A stretch of DNA of 64,000 bases, taken from Parvularcula dongshanensis. GTDB taxonomy: Bacteria > Pseudomonadota > Alphaproteobacteria > Caulobacterales > Parvularculaceae. Under the pieces are notes generated by a model. The model ran no database searches. It saw nothing but the letters and a program-made list of their open reading frames with translations, and had not been told where the DNA came from. The stretch covers positions 558,001-622,000 of the forward strand of contig NZ_JACHOB010000001.1 of the NCBI RefSeq assembly GCF_014199615.1, in the 5' to 3' direction. Of this stretch, positions 26,514 through 35,070 are shown one piece after another. The position numbers and the translations under genes are program-made. The first letter of the stretch is position 1; each line of letters begins with the position of its first letter.

Positions 26514-27179
26514 TCAGTCCGTCTTGGGTTCGTCCGTTGCGGGGCGCGCCGTGCTCTCCCCGGCAGGCGTCCCGTTTCGGGACGACGCCTCGGTCGCGCC
26601 GCTCGCGTCGGCGCGGGCGGAACCGGCGCTGGCGTTGGCGGCGTCGACGGTCTCTCGGGTCGCATCGCTCGAAGAGGATGCCGGCCCGCTCGGCGCCGTC
26701 TTCTTGGCGGCCTTCTTCTTGGTCCGCTTCTTCGTCGCCTTCTTCGCCGGAGAGACGACCTCGTTCGGCGCGCCGGTCGCCGCGTGGGCCGCGCTGGAGG
26801 AGGACGCCGTCGCAGCGCTCGCGGGCGGCGGGGGCGTCACGCCTGCGCGGGTGCCGCTCTCGCTGACGCCCGGCAGGCGGGCAGGCATCCGGCCGTCGAT
26901 GCGGGCGCCGTGTGTCAGGTTGTCGTCGATCGACAGGACGGCGTTGACGACTTCCGCCCCGATCCGAAGCAGGATCACGGCGATGAGGAACCAGAAGGGC
27001 GCGGCGATGAACTGCCAGAAGCCCGCGCCGAAGTCCTCGAACATCAGGACGACGCCGCCGATCATGGTGACGATCGTGCCGATCGCGCCGACGATGAGGA
27101 GGACGAAGTAGGCGAACTTGACGAGCCCGCGCCCGAGCGTCTCCTCGAAGGTCAGAAAGCGGCCGATGATGTCGGACAT
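26514..27179 (-). CDS. DUF4282 membrane protein with Ala/Lys-rich tail
   Basis: Residues 1-90 match DUF4282: FLTFEETLGRGLVKFAYFVL then two hydrophobic segments (VLLIVGAIGTIVTMIGGVVL and FIAAPFWFLIAVILLRIG). From about residue 100 the protein becomes a low-complexity tail with a basic patch (AKKATKKRTKKKAAKKTAP) followed by Ser/Ala/Asp-rich sequence. Function is unknown. The tail looks disordered and cytoplasmic. The gene lies alone between the SDHAF4-like gene and polA, all on the minus strand. Confidence 0.82.
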   Translation of the reverse strand: MSDIIGRFLTFEETLGRGLVKFAYFVLLIVGAIGTIVTMIGGVVLMFEDFGAGFWQFIAAPFWFLIAVILLRIGAEVVNAVLSIDDNLTHGARIDGRMPARLPGVSESGTRAGVTPPPPASAATASSSSAAHAATGAPNEVVSPAKKATKKRTKKKAAKKTAPSGPASSSSDATRETVDAANASAGSARADASGATEASSRNGTPAGESTARPATDEPKTD

Positions 27180-27289
27180 GCACGAATCTCCGTGGTTCTT
27201 TCGCCGAGACTAGCGCGCCCGCGCCCCGTCCCGGAAGGAATGGTGTCAGTCAGTCCACTTTGAGCCCGGGGCGGGGAAGTCCAATCGGC

Positions 27290-30100
27290 TCAGTGCGCCG
27301 CCTCCCAATTGTCCGCCGCGTTCGCCTCGACGAGGAGCGGGACGGCGAGCTGCATGACGGGCAGGGGGGCGCCCTCCATCACCTGGCGCACGATCTCGGC
27401 GGTCCTGTCGGCCTCCTCGGCCGGGCACTCGAAGACGAGCTCGTCATGGACCTGAAGCAGCATCTTGGCGCGAAGGCCCTCCTTGCGCAGCGCTTCCGGC
27501 ATCCGGATCATGGCGCGCTTAACGACGTCGGCCGCGGTGCCCTGGATCGGCGCGTTGATCGCCTGGCGTTCGGCGAAGGCGCGGAAGTTCTGCTGCTTGG
27601 AGTTGATGTTGGGCATGTGGCTGCGCCGGCCGAACAGGGTCGTAACGTAGCCCTTCTCGCGCGCGCCCCGCAGCGTCTCGTCCATGTAGGCGCGGATGCC
27701 GGGGAACTTCGCGAAGTAGCCCTTGATGTACTCGGCCGCGCGCTCCCGTTCGATGCCGAGGCGGTTCGACAGGCCGAAGGCCGAGATGCCGTAGATGATG
27801 CCGAAGTTGATCATCTTGGCCGAGCGCCGCTGATCGCCCGAGACCTGGTCGATCGGCGTCTCGAACATCTCGGACGCGGTCAGGGCATGGACGTCCGTTC
27901 CCTCCTTGAACGCTCGTTTCAGCTCCGGAATGTCCGCGATGTGCGCCAGCAGCCGCAGCTCGATCTGGGAGTAGTCGGCCGCGAGGATGACGTTGCCTTC
28001 CTCCGCGACGAAGGCGTTCCTGATCTTGCGGCCCTCCTCGGTCCTGATCGGGATGTTCTGAAGGTTGGGGTCGGAGGAAGAGAGCCGGCCGGTCAGCGTC
28101 TGGGCGAGCGAGAAGCTCGTATGGACGCGTCCCGTGTCAGGATGGATCGCGGCGACGAGGGCGTCGGTGTAGGTCGATTTGAGCTTGGAGAGCTGCCGCC
28201 AGGTCAGGATCTCGGCCGCGACGGTGACCCCTTGCGCGGCGAGTTCATCCAATAGGTCCGCGCCCGTCTGCCACGCGCCGGTCTTGGTCTTCTTGCCGCC
28301 GGGCAGGCCCATCTTGCCGAAGAGGATGTCGCCGATCTGCTTCGGCGAGCCGATGTTGAAGCGCTCCCCCGCCGCCTCGTAGGCGGCCTCCTCGTGTTGG
28401 GCCATGCGCTGGGCGAAGTCGCCCGACAGGCGGGAGAGGGCGGCTCTGTCCACCTTCACGCCCGCCGTCTCCATGTCGCGGATGACGGGGACGAGCGGCC
28501 GCTCGATCGTCTCGTAGACGGTGACGAGGCCGTCCTGGACGAGGCGCCTCTTGAGGTTCTGATGGAGGCGCAGCGTCACGTCGGCGTCTTCGGCCGCGTA
28601 GGCCGTCGCCTCCTTGATCGGTACCTCGTCGAAGGTGCGCTTGTTCCGGCCGGTGCCCGCGACTTCGGAGAAGGGGATCGTCTTGTGACCGAGGTGACGC
28701 TCGGACAGCTCGTCCATGCCGTGCCCGCCGAGGCCGCACTCGGCCACGTAGGACATCAACATGGTGTCGTCGTAGGGGGTGACCTCGACGTCGTGGGCGG
28801 AGAGGACGACGAGGTCGTATTTGAGGTTCTGCCCGATCTTCAGGACCGAAGGGTCGGTCAGGACCGGGCGCAGCGCGTCCAGCACGTCGTCCGTCTTCAG
28901 CTGCGTCACCTCCGCCTCGCCCGCGAGGTCGAGGCCGCCCCCGCCGTGAAGGAGCGGCACGTAGGCGGCGCGCCCGGGGCGCGGGGAGAGGCAGACGCCG
29001 ACGAGGCGGGCGCGCATGGCGTTGAGGCTGTCGGTCTCGGTGTCGACGGCGAGGACGCCGGACTCGACGGCCTCCGCGATGATCGCTTCGAGCGCCGCCA
29101 TCGTCGTGATGGTCTCGTAGGCGTCGGTCTTGATCTCGGTGTCTTCGGCAGTGGCCGCCTTGGGCGCAGGCGCGGCGAGCCCGCCCTTGTCCCGCACGCG
29201 GCGGGTCAGGGTGTTGAACTCCATCTCTTCGAGGAAGGCGACGAGCTTCGAATGGTCGAAGGGTTCGAGGCCGAACTCGTCGGGATGCTCGGGGACGGGG
29301 ACGTCGCGCTTGAGAGTGACGAGGTCGCGGCTGAGGCGCGCGTCGCTCGCATGGGTCTCGAGCGTCTCGCGACGCTTGTTCTGCTTGATCTCCGAGGTGC
29401 GCTCCAAGAGCGCGTCGAGCGTGCCGAACTCGGCCAAGAGCTGCGCCGCGGTCTTGGGTCCGATGCCGGGCACGCCGGGCACGTTGTCCGACGTGTCGCC
29501 CATCAGCGCCTGAAGCTCGATCATCTGCGAGGGCTCGACGCCGTAGCGCTCACGGACCTCGGCCTCGCCGATCAGCTTGTCCTTCATCGGGTCGTACATG
29601 ACCGTCAGGGGCGTGACGAGCTGGGTCAGGTCCTTGTCGGAGGAGACGATGATCGTCTCCGCCCCGCGCTCCTCCGCCAGCCGCGAATGCGTCGCCATGA
29701 TGTCGTCCGCCTCGTAGCCCTCTTGCTCCAGGCAGGGCAGCCCGAAGGCGCGGGTCGCCTCCTTGATGTAGGGGACCTGAAGAAGGAGGTCGGACGGGGT
29801 CTCGGACCTGTTCGCCTTGTAGTCGGGGTAGAGGTCGTTGCGGAACGTGTAGGACGACTTGTCGAAGACGACCGCGAAGTGGGTCGGCGTCCCCATATGC
29901 TCGACCGCCTCGTTCTGCGCGTCGGCGAGCAGCTTCCACAGCATGTTGCAGAAGACCGAGATCGCGCCGACGGGCAGGCCGTCGGACTTGCGGGTCAAGG
30001 TCTGCGCGGCGCTCATGCCGTGATAGGCGCGGAAGATGTAGGCCGAGCCGTCGACGAGGTAGAGGCGGCTTTCGGGACCGAGGGGAGAGGTCTGAGGCAT
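27290..30100 (-). CDS. polA: DNA polymerase I
   Basis: PolA fills gaps and removes RNA primers. The 936-residue protein has the 5'-3' exonuclease domain (LYLVDGSAYIFRAYHGM near 13-29, YEADDIMATHSR, GDTSDNVPGVPGIGPKTA near 201-218). The proofreading domain retains the catalytic DTETD at 353-357. The polymerase domain has ILAADYSQIELRLLAHIA (motif A), INFGIIYGISAFGLSNRLG (motif B) and LLQVHDELVFECP (motif C). All three activities are therefore expected to be functional. Confidence 0.98.
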   Translation of the reverse strand: MPQTSPLGPESRLYLVDGSAYIFRAYHGMSAAQTLTRKSDGLPVGAISVFCNMLWKLLADAQNEAVEHMGTPTHFAVVFDKSSYTFRNDLYPDYKANRSETPSDLLLQVPYIKEATRAFGLPCLEQEGYEADDIMATHSRLAEERGAETIIVSSDKDLTQLVTPLTVMYDPMKDKLIGEAEVRERYGVEPSQMIELQALMGDTSDNVPGVPGIGPKTAAQLLAEFGTLDALLERTSEIKQNKRRETLETHASDARLSRDLVTLKRDVPVPEHPDEFGLEPFDHSKLVAFLEEMEFNTLTRRVRDKGGLAAPAPKAATAEDTEIKTDAYETITTMAALEAIIAEAVESGVLAVDTETDSLNAMRARLVGVCLSPRPGRAAYVPLLHGGGGLDLAGEAEVTQLKTDDVLDALRPVLTDPSVLKIGQNLKYDLVVLSAHDVEVTPYDDTMLMSYVAECGLGGHGMDELSERHLGHKTIPFSEVAGTGRNKRTFDEVPIKEATAYAAEDADVTLRLHQNLKRRLVQDGLVTVYETIERPLVPVIRDMETAGVKVDRAALSRLSGDFAQRMAQHEEAAYEAAGERFNIGSPKQIGDILFGKMGLPGGKKTKTGAWQTGADLLDELAAQGVTVAAEILTWRQLSKLKSTYTDALVAAIHPDTGRVHTSFSLAQTLTGRLSSSDPNLQNIPIRTEEGRKIRNAFVAEEGNVILAADYSQIELRLLAHIADIPELKRAFKEGTDVHALTASEMFETPIDQVSGDQRRSAKMINFGIIYGISAFGLSNRLGIERERAAEYIKGYFAKFPGIRAYMDETLRGAREKGYVTTLFGRRSHMPNINSKQQNFRAFAERQAINAPIQGTAADVVKRAMIRMPEALRKEGLRAKMLLQVHDELVFECPAEEADRTAEIVRQVMEGAPLPVMQLAVPLLVEANAADNWEAAH

Positions 30101-30137
30101 GGTGGGCAGGTAGCGCCCCCGCCGCCGCGCGCCTAGG

Positions 30138-31430
30138 TCATTCCGCCGCCAGGCTCATTCCCGACAGGAAGCCGCGCTCCTCGTCGACGTCGAAACGCTC
30201 GCGGATGAAGGCCGCGATCTTCGGCTGGATCTCGGTGCGCCACTTCGAGCCGTTGAAGACGCCGTAGTGCCCGGCGCCCTTCTGGACGTAGTCGATCTTG
30301 TCGGCCGCCTTGAGGCCCGAGCAGAGGTCGTGCGCGGCGACGGTCTGGCCGATGCCGGAGATGTCGTCGAGCTCGCCCTCGACCGTCATCAGGCCGCAAT
30401 CGGTGATCAGGCCCGGGTCCACGACCTCGCCCCTATGGGTGAGGAGGCCGCGCGGCAGGAGGTACTCCTGGAACACGTCGCGGATCGTCTGCAGGTAGAA
30501 CTCCGCCGTCATGTCGCAGACCGACAGGTACTCGTCGTAGAAGCGCACGTGCTTCTCGGCCGCGTCCTCGTCGCCGTGGATCAGGTTCTCGAAGTAGTCC
30601 CACTGCGCCTCGGCGTGACGCTCGGCGTTCATCGACATGAAGCTCGCGAGCTGCAGGAAGCCCGGATAGACGCGCCGGCCCGCGCCCGCATGGGGCAGGG
30701 GGACGGTCTGGATCATGTTGCGCTCGAACCATTCGAAGCTGCGCTGCTCGGCGAGCAGGTTCGTCACCGTCGGGCTCTGCCGCGCGTCGATCGGGCTGCC
30801 CATGATGGTCATCGAGCGGGGGCCGCACGGGTCGCTCTTCCGCGCCATGACGGCCGCGGCCGCGACGAGAGCGGGGCCGGGCTGGCAGACCGCGACCGTG
30901 TGCGCGCCGGGACCGATCGCCTGAAGGAACGAGATCAGGTAGTCGACGTAGTCGTTGAAGTCGAAGCCGCCTTGAAGGACCGGCACCTTCCGCGCGTCCG
31001 CCCAGTCGGTGATGAAGACCTCGTGGTCCGGCAGCATGGCCTGGACCGTACCGCGCAGGAGGGTGGCGTAGTGGCCGGACATCGGCGCGACGATCAGGAC
31101 GCGGGGGTCCGGCGCCGTGCGGCCCGCCGCGCGCAGCGCGACCTCGCTGCGGCGGAAGCGGATCAGGCTGCCGAAGGGCCGCTCCACCACCCTCTCGACG
31201 CTGACCGGCACGCGGTTCCCGTTCACTTCGGTCTCGGGCAGGTTCCAGGTGGGCTTGCGGTAGCGGCGCGTCGCCTGCTCGAAGACGCTGTAGCTCGCCT
31301 GAGCGGCCCGGGCGCCGACGCTGTCGCGATAGGGGTTGGCGGGGCTTTCGATCACCTCGCTCGCCGCCCGGCCGAAGGCGCGCAGCGGCACCAGAGCCTG
31401 ATGGGCGAGTTCGTAGGCGGCGTAGAGCAT
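30138..31430 (-). CDS. phaZ: Intracellular polyhydroxyalkanoate depolymerase
   Basis: PhaZ releases hydroxybutyrate units from native intracellular PHB granules. The 430 residues follow the PHB_depo family: MLYAAYELAHQALVPLRAF at the start, LIVAPMSGHYATLLRGTV, and the lipase-box-like VCQPGPALVAAAAV. Its Cys at about 182 corresponds to the catalytic cysteine of the Ralstonia enzyme. SGIGQTVAAHDLC and a C-terminal GAGHYGVFNGSKW give the candidate Asp/His region. A PhaR-type dyad lies 28 bases upstream of the start codon. No phaC or phaP is in the window. Confidence 0.93.
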   Translation of the reverse strand: MLYAAYELAHQALVPLRAFGRAASEVIESPANPYRDSVGARAAQASYSVFEQATRRYRKPTWNLPETEVNGNRVPVSVERVVERPFGSLIRFRRSEVALRAAGRTAPDPRVLIVAPMSGHYATLLRGTVQAMLPDHEVFITDWADARKVPVLQGGFDFNDYVDYLISFLQAIGPGAHTVAVCQPGPALVAAAAVMARKSDPCGPRSMTIMGSPIDARQSPTVTNLLAEQRSFEWFERNMIQTVPLPHAGAGRRVYPGFLQLASFMSMNAERHAEAQWDYFENLIHGDEDAAEKHVRFYDEYLSVCDMTAEFYLQTIRDVFQEYLLPRGLLTHRGEVVDPGLITDCGLMTVEGELDDISGIGQTVAAHDLCSGLKAADKIDYVQKGAGHYGVFNGSKWRTEIQPKIAAFIRERFDVDEERGFLSGMSLAAE

Positions 31431-31457
31431 GGAAGGCCTTTCGGACGATGCTGAGGC

Positions 31458-31472
31458 TGCTGCGATGCAGCA
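31458..31472. promoter_or_regulatory. PhaR-type operator upstream of phaZ
   Basis: TGCTGCGATGCAGCA is a perfect dyad containing CTGC-N3-GCAG, the target reported for alphaproteobacterial PhaR repressors. It lies between the senC stop and the phaZ start, where a phaZ promoter is expected. Confidence 0.55.
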
Positions 31473-31523
31473 ACGAGGCCAAGATAAGGCGGAAATCCTT
31501 CCGCGGCGAGCGTTAACGGGCGA

Positions 31524-32123
31524 TTAGCCGCGTCCGCTCGCCCGCAGCGCCCGTTCGATCACCCGCGCGATCGACTCGGGCGGCATGCCGTCGTCGAGGG
31601 CGTAGAGCGGCTTCCCGGCCGCGTCGGTGACGTAGAACATGGACTGGTGGTCCATCGTATAGACCATCGCGCTGTCCTCGAGCGGCACCTTGGCGGCGAA
31701 GACCTTGAGGCTCTCCCGCGCGGCGTCGACCGCCTCGGGGGTCCCCGTCAGCCCGAGGATACGGTCGTCGAAGGCCAAGTAGGCGGAGAGCTTCTCGGCC
31801 GTGTCCCGCTCGGGATCGACGGTGATGAAGAGCGGCTGGATGCGGCCGGCGTCCCGGCCGAGCGCGTCGAGGCTCGCGGACATGGTGGCGAGCGCCGTGG
31901 GGCAGACCTCGGGACAGGTGGTGAACCCATAGTAGATGAACATAGGTTCGCCCTCGAAACGTTCGTCCGTCGCAGGCTCGCCCGTCATGTCCGTCAATGC
32001 GAAGTCGGCGGTGAAGAGGTCGGTCAGCGCGATCTCGCCGGGTTCCGGCCGATCGCTGCCGCCGCATGCGCTAAGCGCCGTCAGGAGTAGGATCGAGAGG
32101 ATTGTGGGTCTGCTCGCTGCCAT
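31524..32123 (-). CDS. senC: SCO1/SenC/PrrC-family copper-binding lipoprotein
   Basis: SCO proteins deliver copper to the CuA site of cytochrome c oxidase and have thioredoxin-like folds. From ATG 32123 the protein is 199 residues, with a lipobox LSACG giving an N-terminal lipid anchor. The metal motif TTCPEVCPTAL (CxxxC) is present, and the distal copper His lies in YTMDHQSMFYVTD. The location next to regB and regA is the classic regB/senC/regA arrangement of phototrophic and aerobic alphaproteobacteria. It is divergent from regB with only 43 bases between them. Confidence 0.93.
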   Translation of the reverse strand: MAASRPTILSILLLTALSACGGSDRPEPGEIALTDLFTADFALTDMTGEPATDERFEGEPMFIYYGFTTCPEVCPTALATMSASLDALGRDAGRIQPLFITVDPERDTAEKLSAYLAFDDRILGLTGTPEAVDAARESLKVFAAKVPLEDSAMVYTMDHQSMFYVTDAAGKPLYALDDGMPPESIARVIERALRASGRG

Positions 32124-32166
32124 CCGTCGCGCCTTCTTGCTGGGTTCCTTGCTATAGGAAGAGCCG

Positions 32167-33537
32167 ATGTTCTTCACCCTCTTCCCCGAAGCCGCGACGA
32201 TGCGCCCATTGCCGGCCTTCCGGCTGCGCACCCTGATCGGCATGCGCTGGTTCGCGTCGATCGGGCAGGTACTCGTCGTCGCGCTCGTCGCCTTCGGCTT
32301 CGGCTATCCGCTGCCGCTCGGTCCTCTGCTCGCGGTGATCGCGGTCGGGGTGTGGGTGAACCTCTACACGCAGTTCACGCGCAAGCCCGGCACGCCGCTG
32401 ACCGAGGGGGGCATCCTCCTCCACCTTGGCATCGACACCTTGCAGATCTCGTCCGTCCTGTTCCTCACGGGCGGCATCCAGAACCCCTTCGCGGTCTGGC
32501 TGATCATGCCGGCCATGCTGGCGGCGAGCTCGCTGCCCCGCGCGCGCGCGGCGGTGACGGTCGGGCTCGTGATCGCCTGCCTCACCGTCCTCGCGCTGTT
32601 GCACTACCCGTTGCCCTGGCGGACGGCGGAGGGCTTCGCCCTGCCGCCCGTCTACCGGCTCGGGCTATGGTTCGCGCTGACGATGGCGGTTGGCTTCACC
32701 GCCTCCTATGCCCACGGCGTCGCGCGCGAGCAGGCCAAGCTCGCGGCGGCCCTCGCCACCATGCAGACCTCCCTTGCCCGCGAAGAGCGCCTCGCCGCCC
32801 TCGACGGGCTCGCCGCGGCCGCGGCGCACGAGCTCGGCACGCCGCTCGGCACGATCCAGGTCACCGCGCGCGAGATGGAGCGCGAACTCGAAGGCGACCT
32901 CAAGGAGGACGCGGCGCTCCTCATCTCCCAGACCCAGCGGTGCCAGACGATCCTGCGCCGCCTGTCGAGCGCCGGGACGACGGGGGACGCCGTCCACAGC
33001 GTCCTGTCGCTCGACGCGCTGCTGCGGGAGGCGGCGGCGCCCTTCCTCGACGCGCCGGGCCCGCGCATCGACTTCCGCCTCGATCCGGACTCGGGCGCGC
33101 CCTTGCCGGAGCGCCTGCGGCGGCGGCCCGAGGTGATCTACGGGCTGCGCAACATCCTGGAGAACGCGGTCAAGTTCGCGCGCGGGACGGTGACGGTCGA
33201 GGCGTCCTGGTCGGACCGCTTCCTGACCGTCACGGTGACCGATGACGGGCCGGGCTTTCCGGACGGCATGCTCTCGCGCCTCGGCGAACCCTACCCCCGC
33301 GCCGACGCGCCCCGCCTGCGCACGGAGCGGGCGGGCGCGGACAAGGCCGGCCTCGGCCTCGGCTTCTTCATCGCCAAGACCCTGCTCGAGCGGACCGGGG
33401 CGAGCCTCACGCACGACAACAGGCCAGCGGGCGAGGGCGGCGGCGCGCGGGTGCGTGTGGTCTGGCCGCTGGCGAACCTCGTCATGCGTCCTACGTCCCG
33501 GGGCGAGACGCGGCCGATCGAGGCCGCCCAGTTCTAG
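32167..33537 (+). CDS. regB: Redox-sensing histidine kinase RegB/PrrB/ActS
   Basis: RegB senses quinone redox state and phosphorylates RegA, controlling respiration, carbon and nitrogen fixation genes. The 456-residue protein has about six N-terminal membrane segments and the quinone-binding heptad GGIQNPF at 102-108. The H-box HELGTPLGTI has the phosphoacceptor His at about 221. The redox-active Cys at about 259 lies in QTQRCQTILRRLS, and NILENAVKFA and DDGPGFPDG form the ATPase domain. All residues known to matter in RegB are present. regA starts 36 bases downstream. Confidence 0.96.
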   Translation: MFFTLFPEAATMRPLPAFRLRTLIGMRWFASIGQVLVVALVAFGFGYPLPLGPLLAVIAVGVWVNLYTQFTRKPGTPLTEGGILLHLGIDTLQISSVLFLTGGIQNPFAVWLIMPAMLAASSLPRARAAVTVGLVIACLTVLALLHYPLPWRTAEGFALPPVYRLGLWFALTMAVGFTASYAHGVAREQAKLAAALATMQTSLAREERLAALDGLAAAAAHELGTPLGTIQVTAREMERELEGDLKEDAALLISQTQRCQTILRRLSSAGTTGDAVHSVLSLDALLREAAAPFLDAPGPRIDFRLDPDSGAPLPERLRRRPEVIYGLRNILENAVKFARGTVTVEASWSDRFLTVTVTDDGPGFPDGMLSRLGEPYPRADAPRLRTERAGADKAGLGLGFFIAKTLLERTGASLTHDNRPAGEGGGARVRVVWPLANLVMRPTSRGETRPIEAAQF

Positions 33538-33573
33538 GACCCCGGCGACGGGGCGACGCTGAGGAGAGACGGG

Positions 33574-34125
33574 ATGAGCGAGACCGAGACCGACCTGCCA
33601 GAGGACGCGAGCTGCTTGATCCTCGACGACGACATGCCCTTCCGCACGCGGCTTGGCCGCGCGATGGAGAAGCGGGGCTTCACGCCCGTCCTGGCCGAGA
33701 CCGTTTTGGAAGCGAAGCGACTGATCTCGCAAGACCCCCCCGCCTTCGCGGTGGTCGATCTGCGGTTGGACGACGGCGACGGGATCGAGGTCGTCGACGC
33801 CCTGCACGCGCGTAGGCCCGACGCCAAGGCGGTGATCCTGACGGGCTACGGCAACATCACGACGGCCGTCGCCGCCGTGAAGGCGGGCGCGATCGACTAC
33901 CTCGCCAAGCCGGCCGACGCGGACGACGTGCAGAAGGCGCTGCTCGCCAAGGGCGGCCAGCTACCCGAGCCGCCGGACAACCCGATGTCGGCCGACCGCG
34001 TCCGGTGGGAGCACATCCAGCGGGTCTACGAGCTGTGTGGACACAACGTCTCGGAGACGGCCCGCCGCCTGGGCATGCACCGCCGGACGTTGCAGCGCAT
34101 CCTCGCCAAGCGCGCGCCGATGTGA
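33574..34125 (+). CDS. regA: Redox response regulator RegA/PrrA/ActR
   Basis: RegA is the DNA-binding partner of RegB. The 183-residue protein has the acidic pocket LILDDDMPF, the phosphoacceptor Asp at about 62 in VVDLRLDDGDGIEV, TGYGNITTAVAAVKAG and the conserved Lys in YLAKPAD. A short proline-containing linker (PEPPDNPMSADRVRWEHIQR) precedes the Fis-type helix-turn-helix VSETARRLGMHRRTLQRIL. The length and near-invariant HTH are diagnostic. It is cotranscribed with regB, and its stop is two bases from the convergent GT2 gene. Confidence 0.97.
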   Translation: MSETETDLPEDASCLILDDDMPFRTRLGRAMEKRGFTPVLAETVLEAKRLISQDPPAFAVVDLRLDDGDGIEVVDALHARRPDAKAVILTGYGNITTAVAAVKAGAIDYLAKPADADDVQKALLAKGGQLPEPPDNPMSADRVRWEHIQRVYELCGHNVSETARRLGMHRRTLQRILAKRAPM

Positions 34126-34127
34126 GG

Positions 34128-35057
34128 TCAGTGCCCGCGCAGGGCGCAGGCGAGCAGCTTGACGTTGTCCGGGGCGAAGGGTTCGGCGCGCAACGCCCTG
34201 AACGCATGCTTGCGGGCCGACGCGACGTGGCCGTCGCCGAGCGCCCACCAGGCCCACTTGCGATGGGTCTGCCCCCGGCTGCGGACGGCCAGGTTCAAAG
34301 GCGGCGGGGCGCCCCCTTCGCCGGGCGCCGCGCCACGCCTGGCGCGGGCATCGCCGAGGCACGCGGCGACCGCCGCCGCCTGGGTCTCGGCCTTGGTGTA
34401 GCCGGTCGAGGCGAAGTGGTGCCGGTAGCGCAAGAGGACGTCGCCGAGCTGACCGATCCGTCCGGCCTCGCCGAGGCGGAGGAACAGGTCGAGATCCTCG
34501 ACGTAAGGGTACTCGTCCGAGTAGCCGCCGACCGCGCGTAGCGCGTCGGCGCGCATCATCACGCTCGGATGGAAGACGAGCTGCTTTCCGCCCGCGAGGA
34601 GCGCGGCGTCGAGCTCTTCGTGGCCGAGCGGAAGGTCCGGCGCGTAGAGCGGCGCGCCCTCGGGATCGACGATGAGGACGCGCGTGCCGAGAAGGACGAG
34701 GTCCGGATCGGACGCCATCGCCGCGAGCTGGCGCTCGAAGCGCTCGGGCTCGCAGACGTCGTCCGCATCCATCCGCGCGATGAAGCCGCCGGTCGCAAGA
34801 TCGAGGCCCTGGTTGAGGCGGGCGACGATGCCGAGGTTCTTCCCGTCCCTGACGATCCGGAGCGCCGGGTGCCGCGCGGCGTAGGCGTCGAGGACCTCGG
34901 CCGTGCCGTCCGTCGAGCCGTCGTCGAGGGCGACGATCTCGTCGGCGGGGCGGGTCTGCGCGAAGAGGCTGTCGAGGGCTTCGGCGAGGTAGGCGCCCGC
35001 ATTGTAGCAAGGCAGAAGGACGCTCAGCGTCGGGCGGTCTTTCGGTCCTGCCGTCAT
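34128..35057 (-). CDS. Family 2 glycosyltransferase
   Basis: A 309-residue soluble GT2 enzyme. LSVLLPCYNAGAYLAEALDS opens the GT-A fold and VALDDGSTDGTAEVL gives the nucleotide-binding Asp. The DxD motif is in FIARMDADDVCEPERFERQL, and YPYVEDLDLFLRLGE holds the acceptor-side ED. The C-terminal ~80 residues are basic and Ala-rich. Sugar specificity is unknown. It starts 13 bases after the sulfotransferase gene, so the pair probably act on the same surface glycan or glycolipid. Confidence 0.9.
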   Translation of the reverse strand: MTAGPKDRPTLSVLLPCYNAGAYLAEALDSLFAQTRPADEIVALDDGSTDGTAEVLDAYAARHPALRIVRDGKNLGIVARLNQGLDLATGGFIARMDADDVCEPERFERQLAAMASDPDLVLLGTRVLIVDPEGAPLYAPDLPLGHEELDAALLAGGKQLVFHPSVMMRADALRAVGGYSDEYPYVEDLDLFLRLGEAGRIGQLGDVLLRYRHHFASTGYTKAETQAAAVAACLGDARARRGAAPGEGGAPPPLNLAVRSRGQTHRKWAWWALGDGHVASARKHAFRALRAEPFAPDNVKLLACALRGH

Positions 35058-35070
35058 CGTCCGTCGTCCG

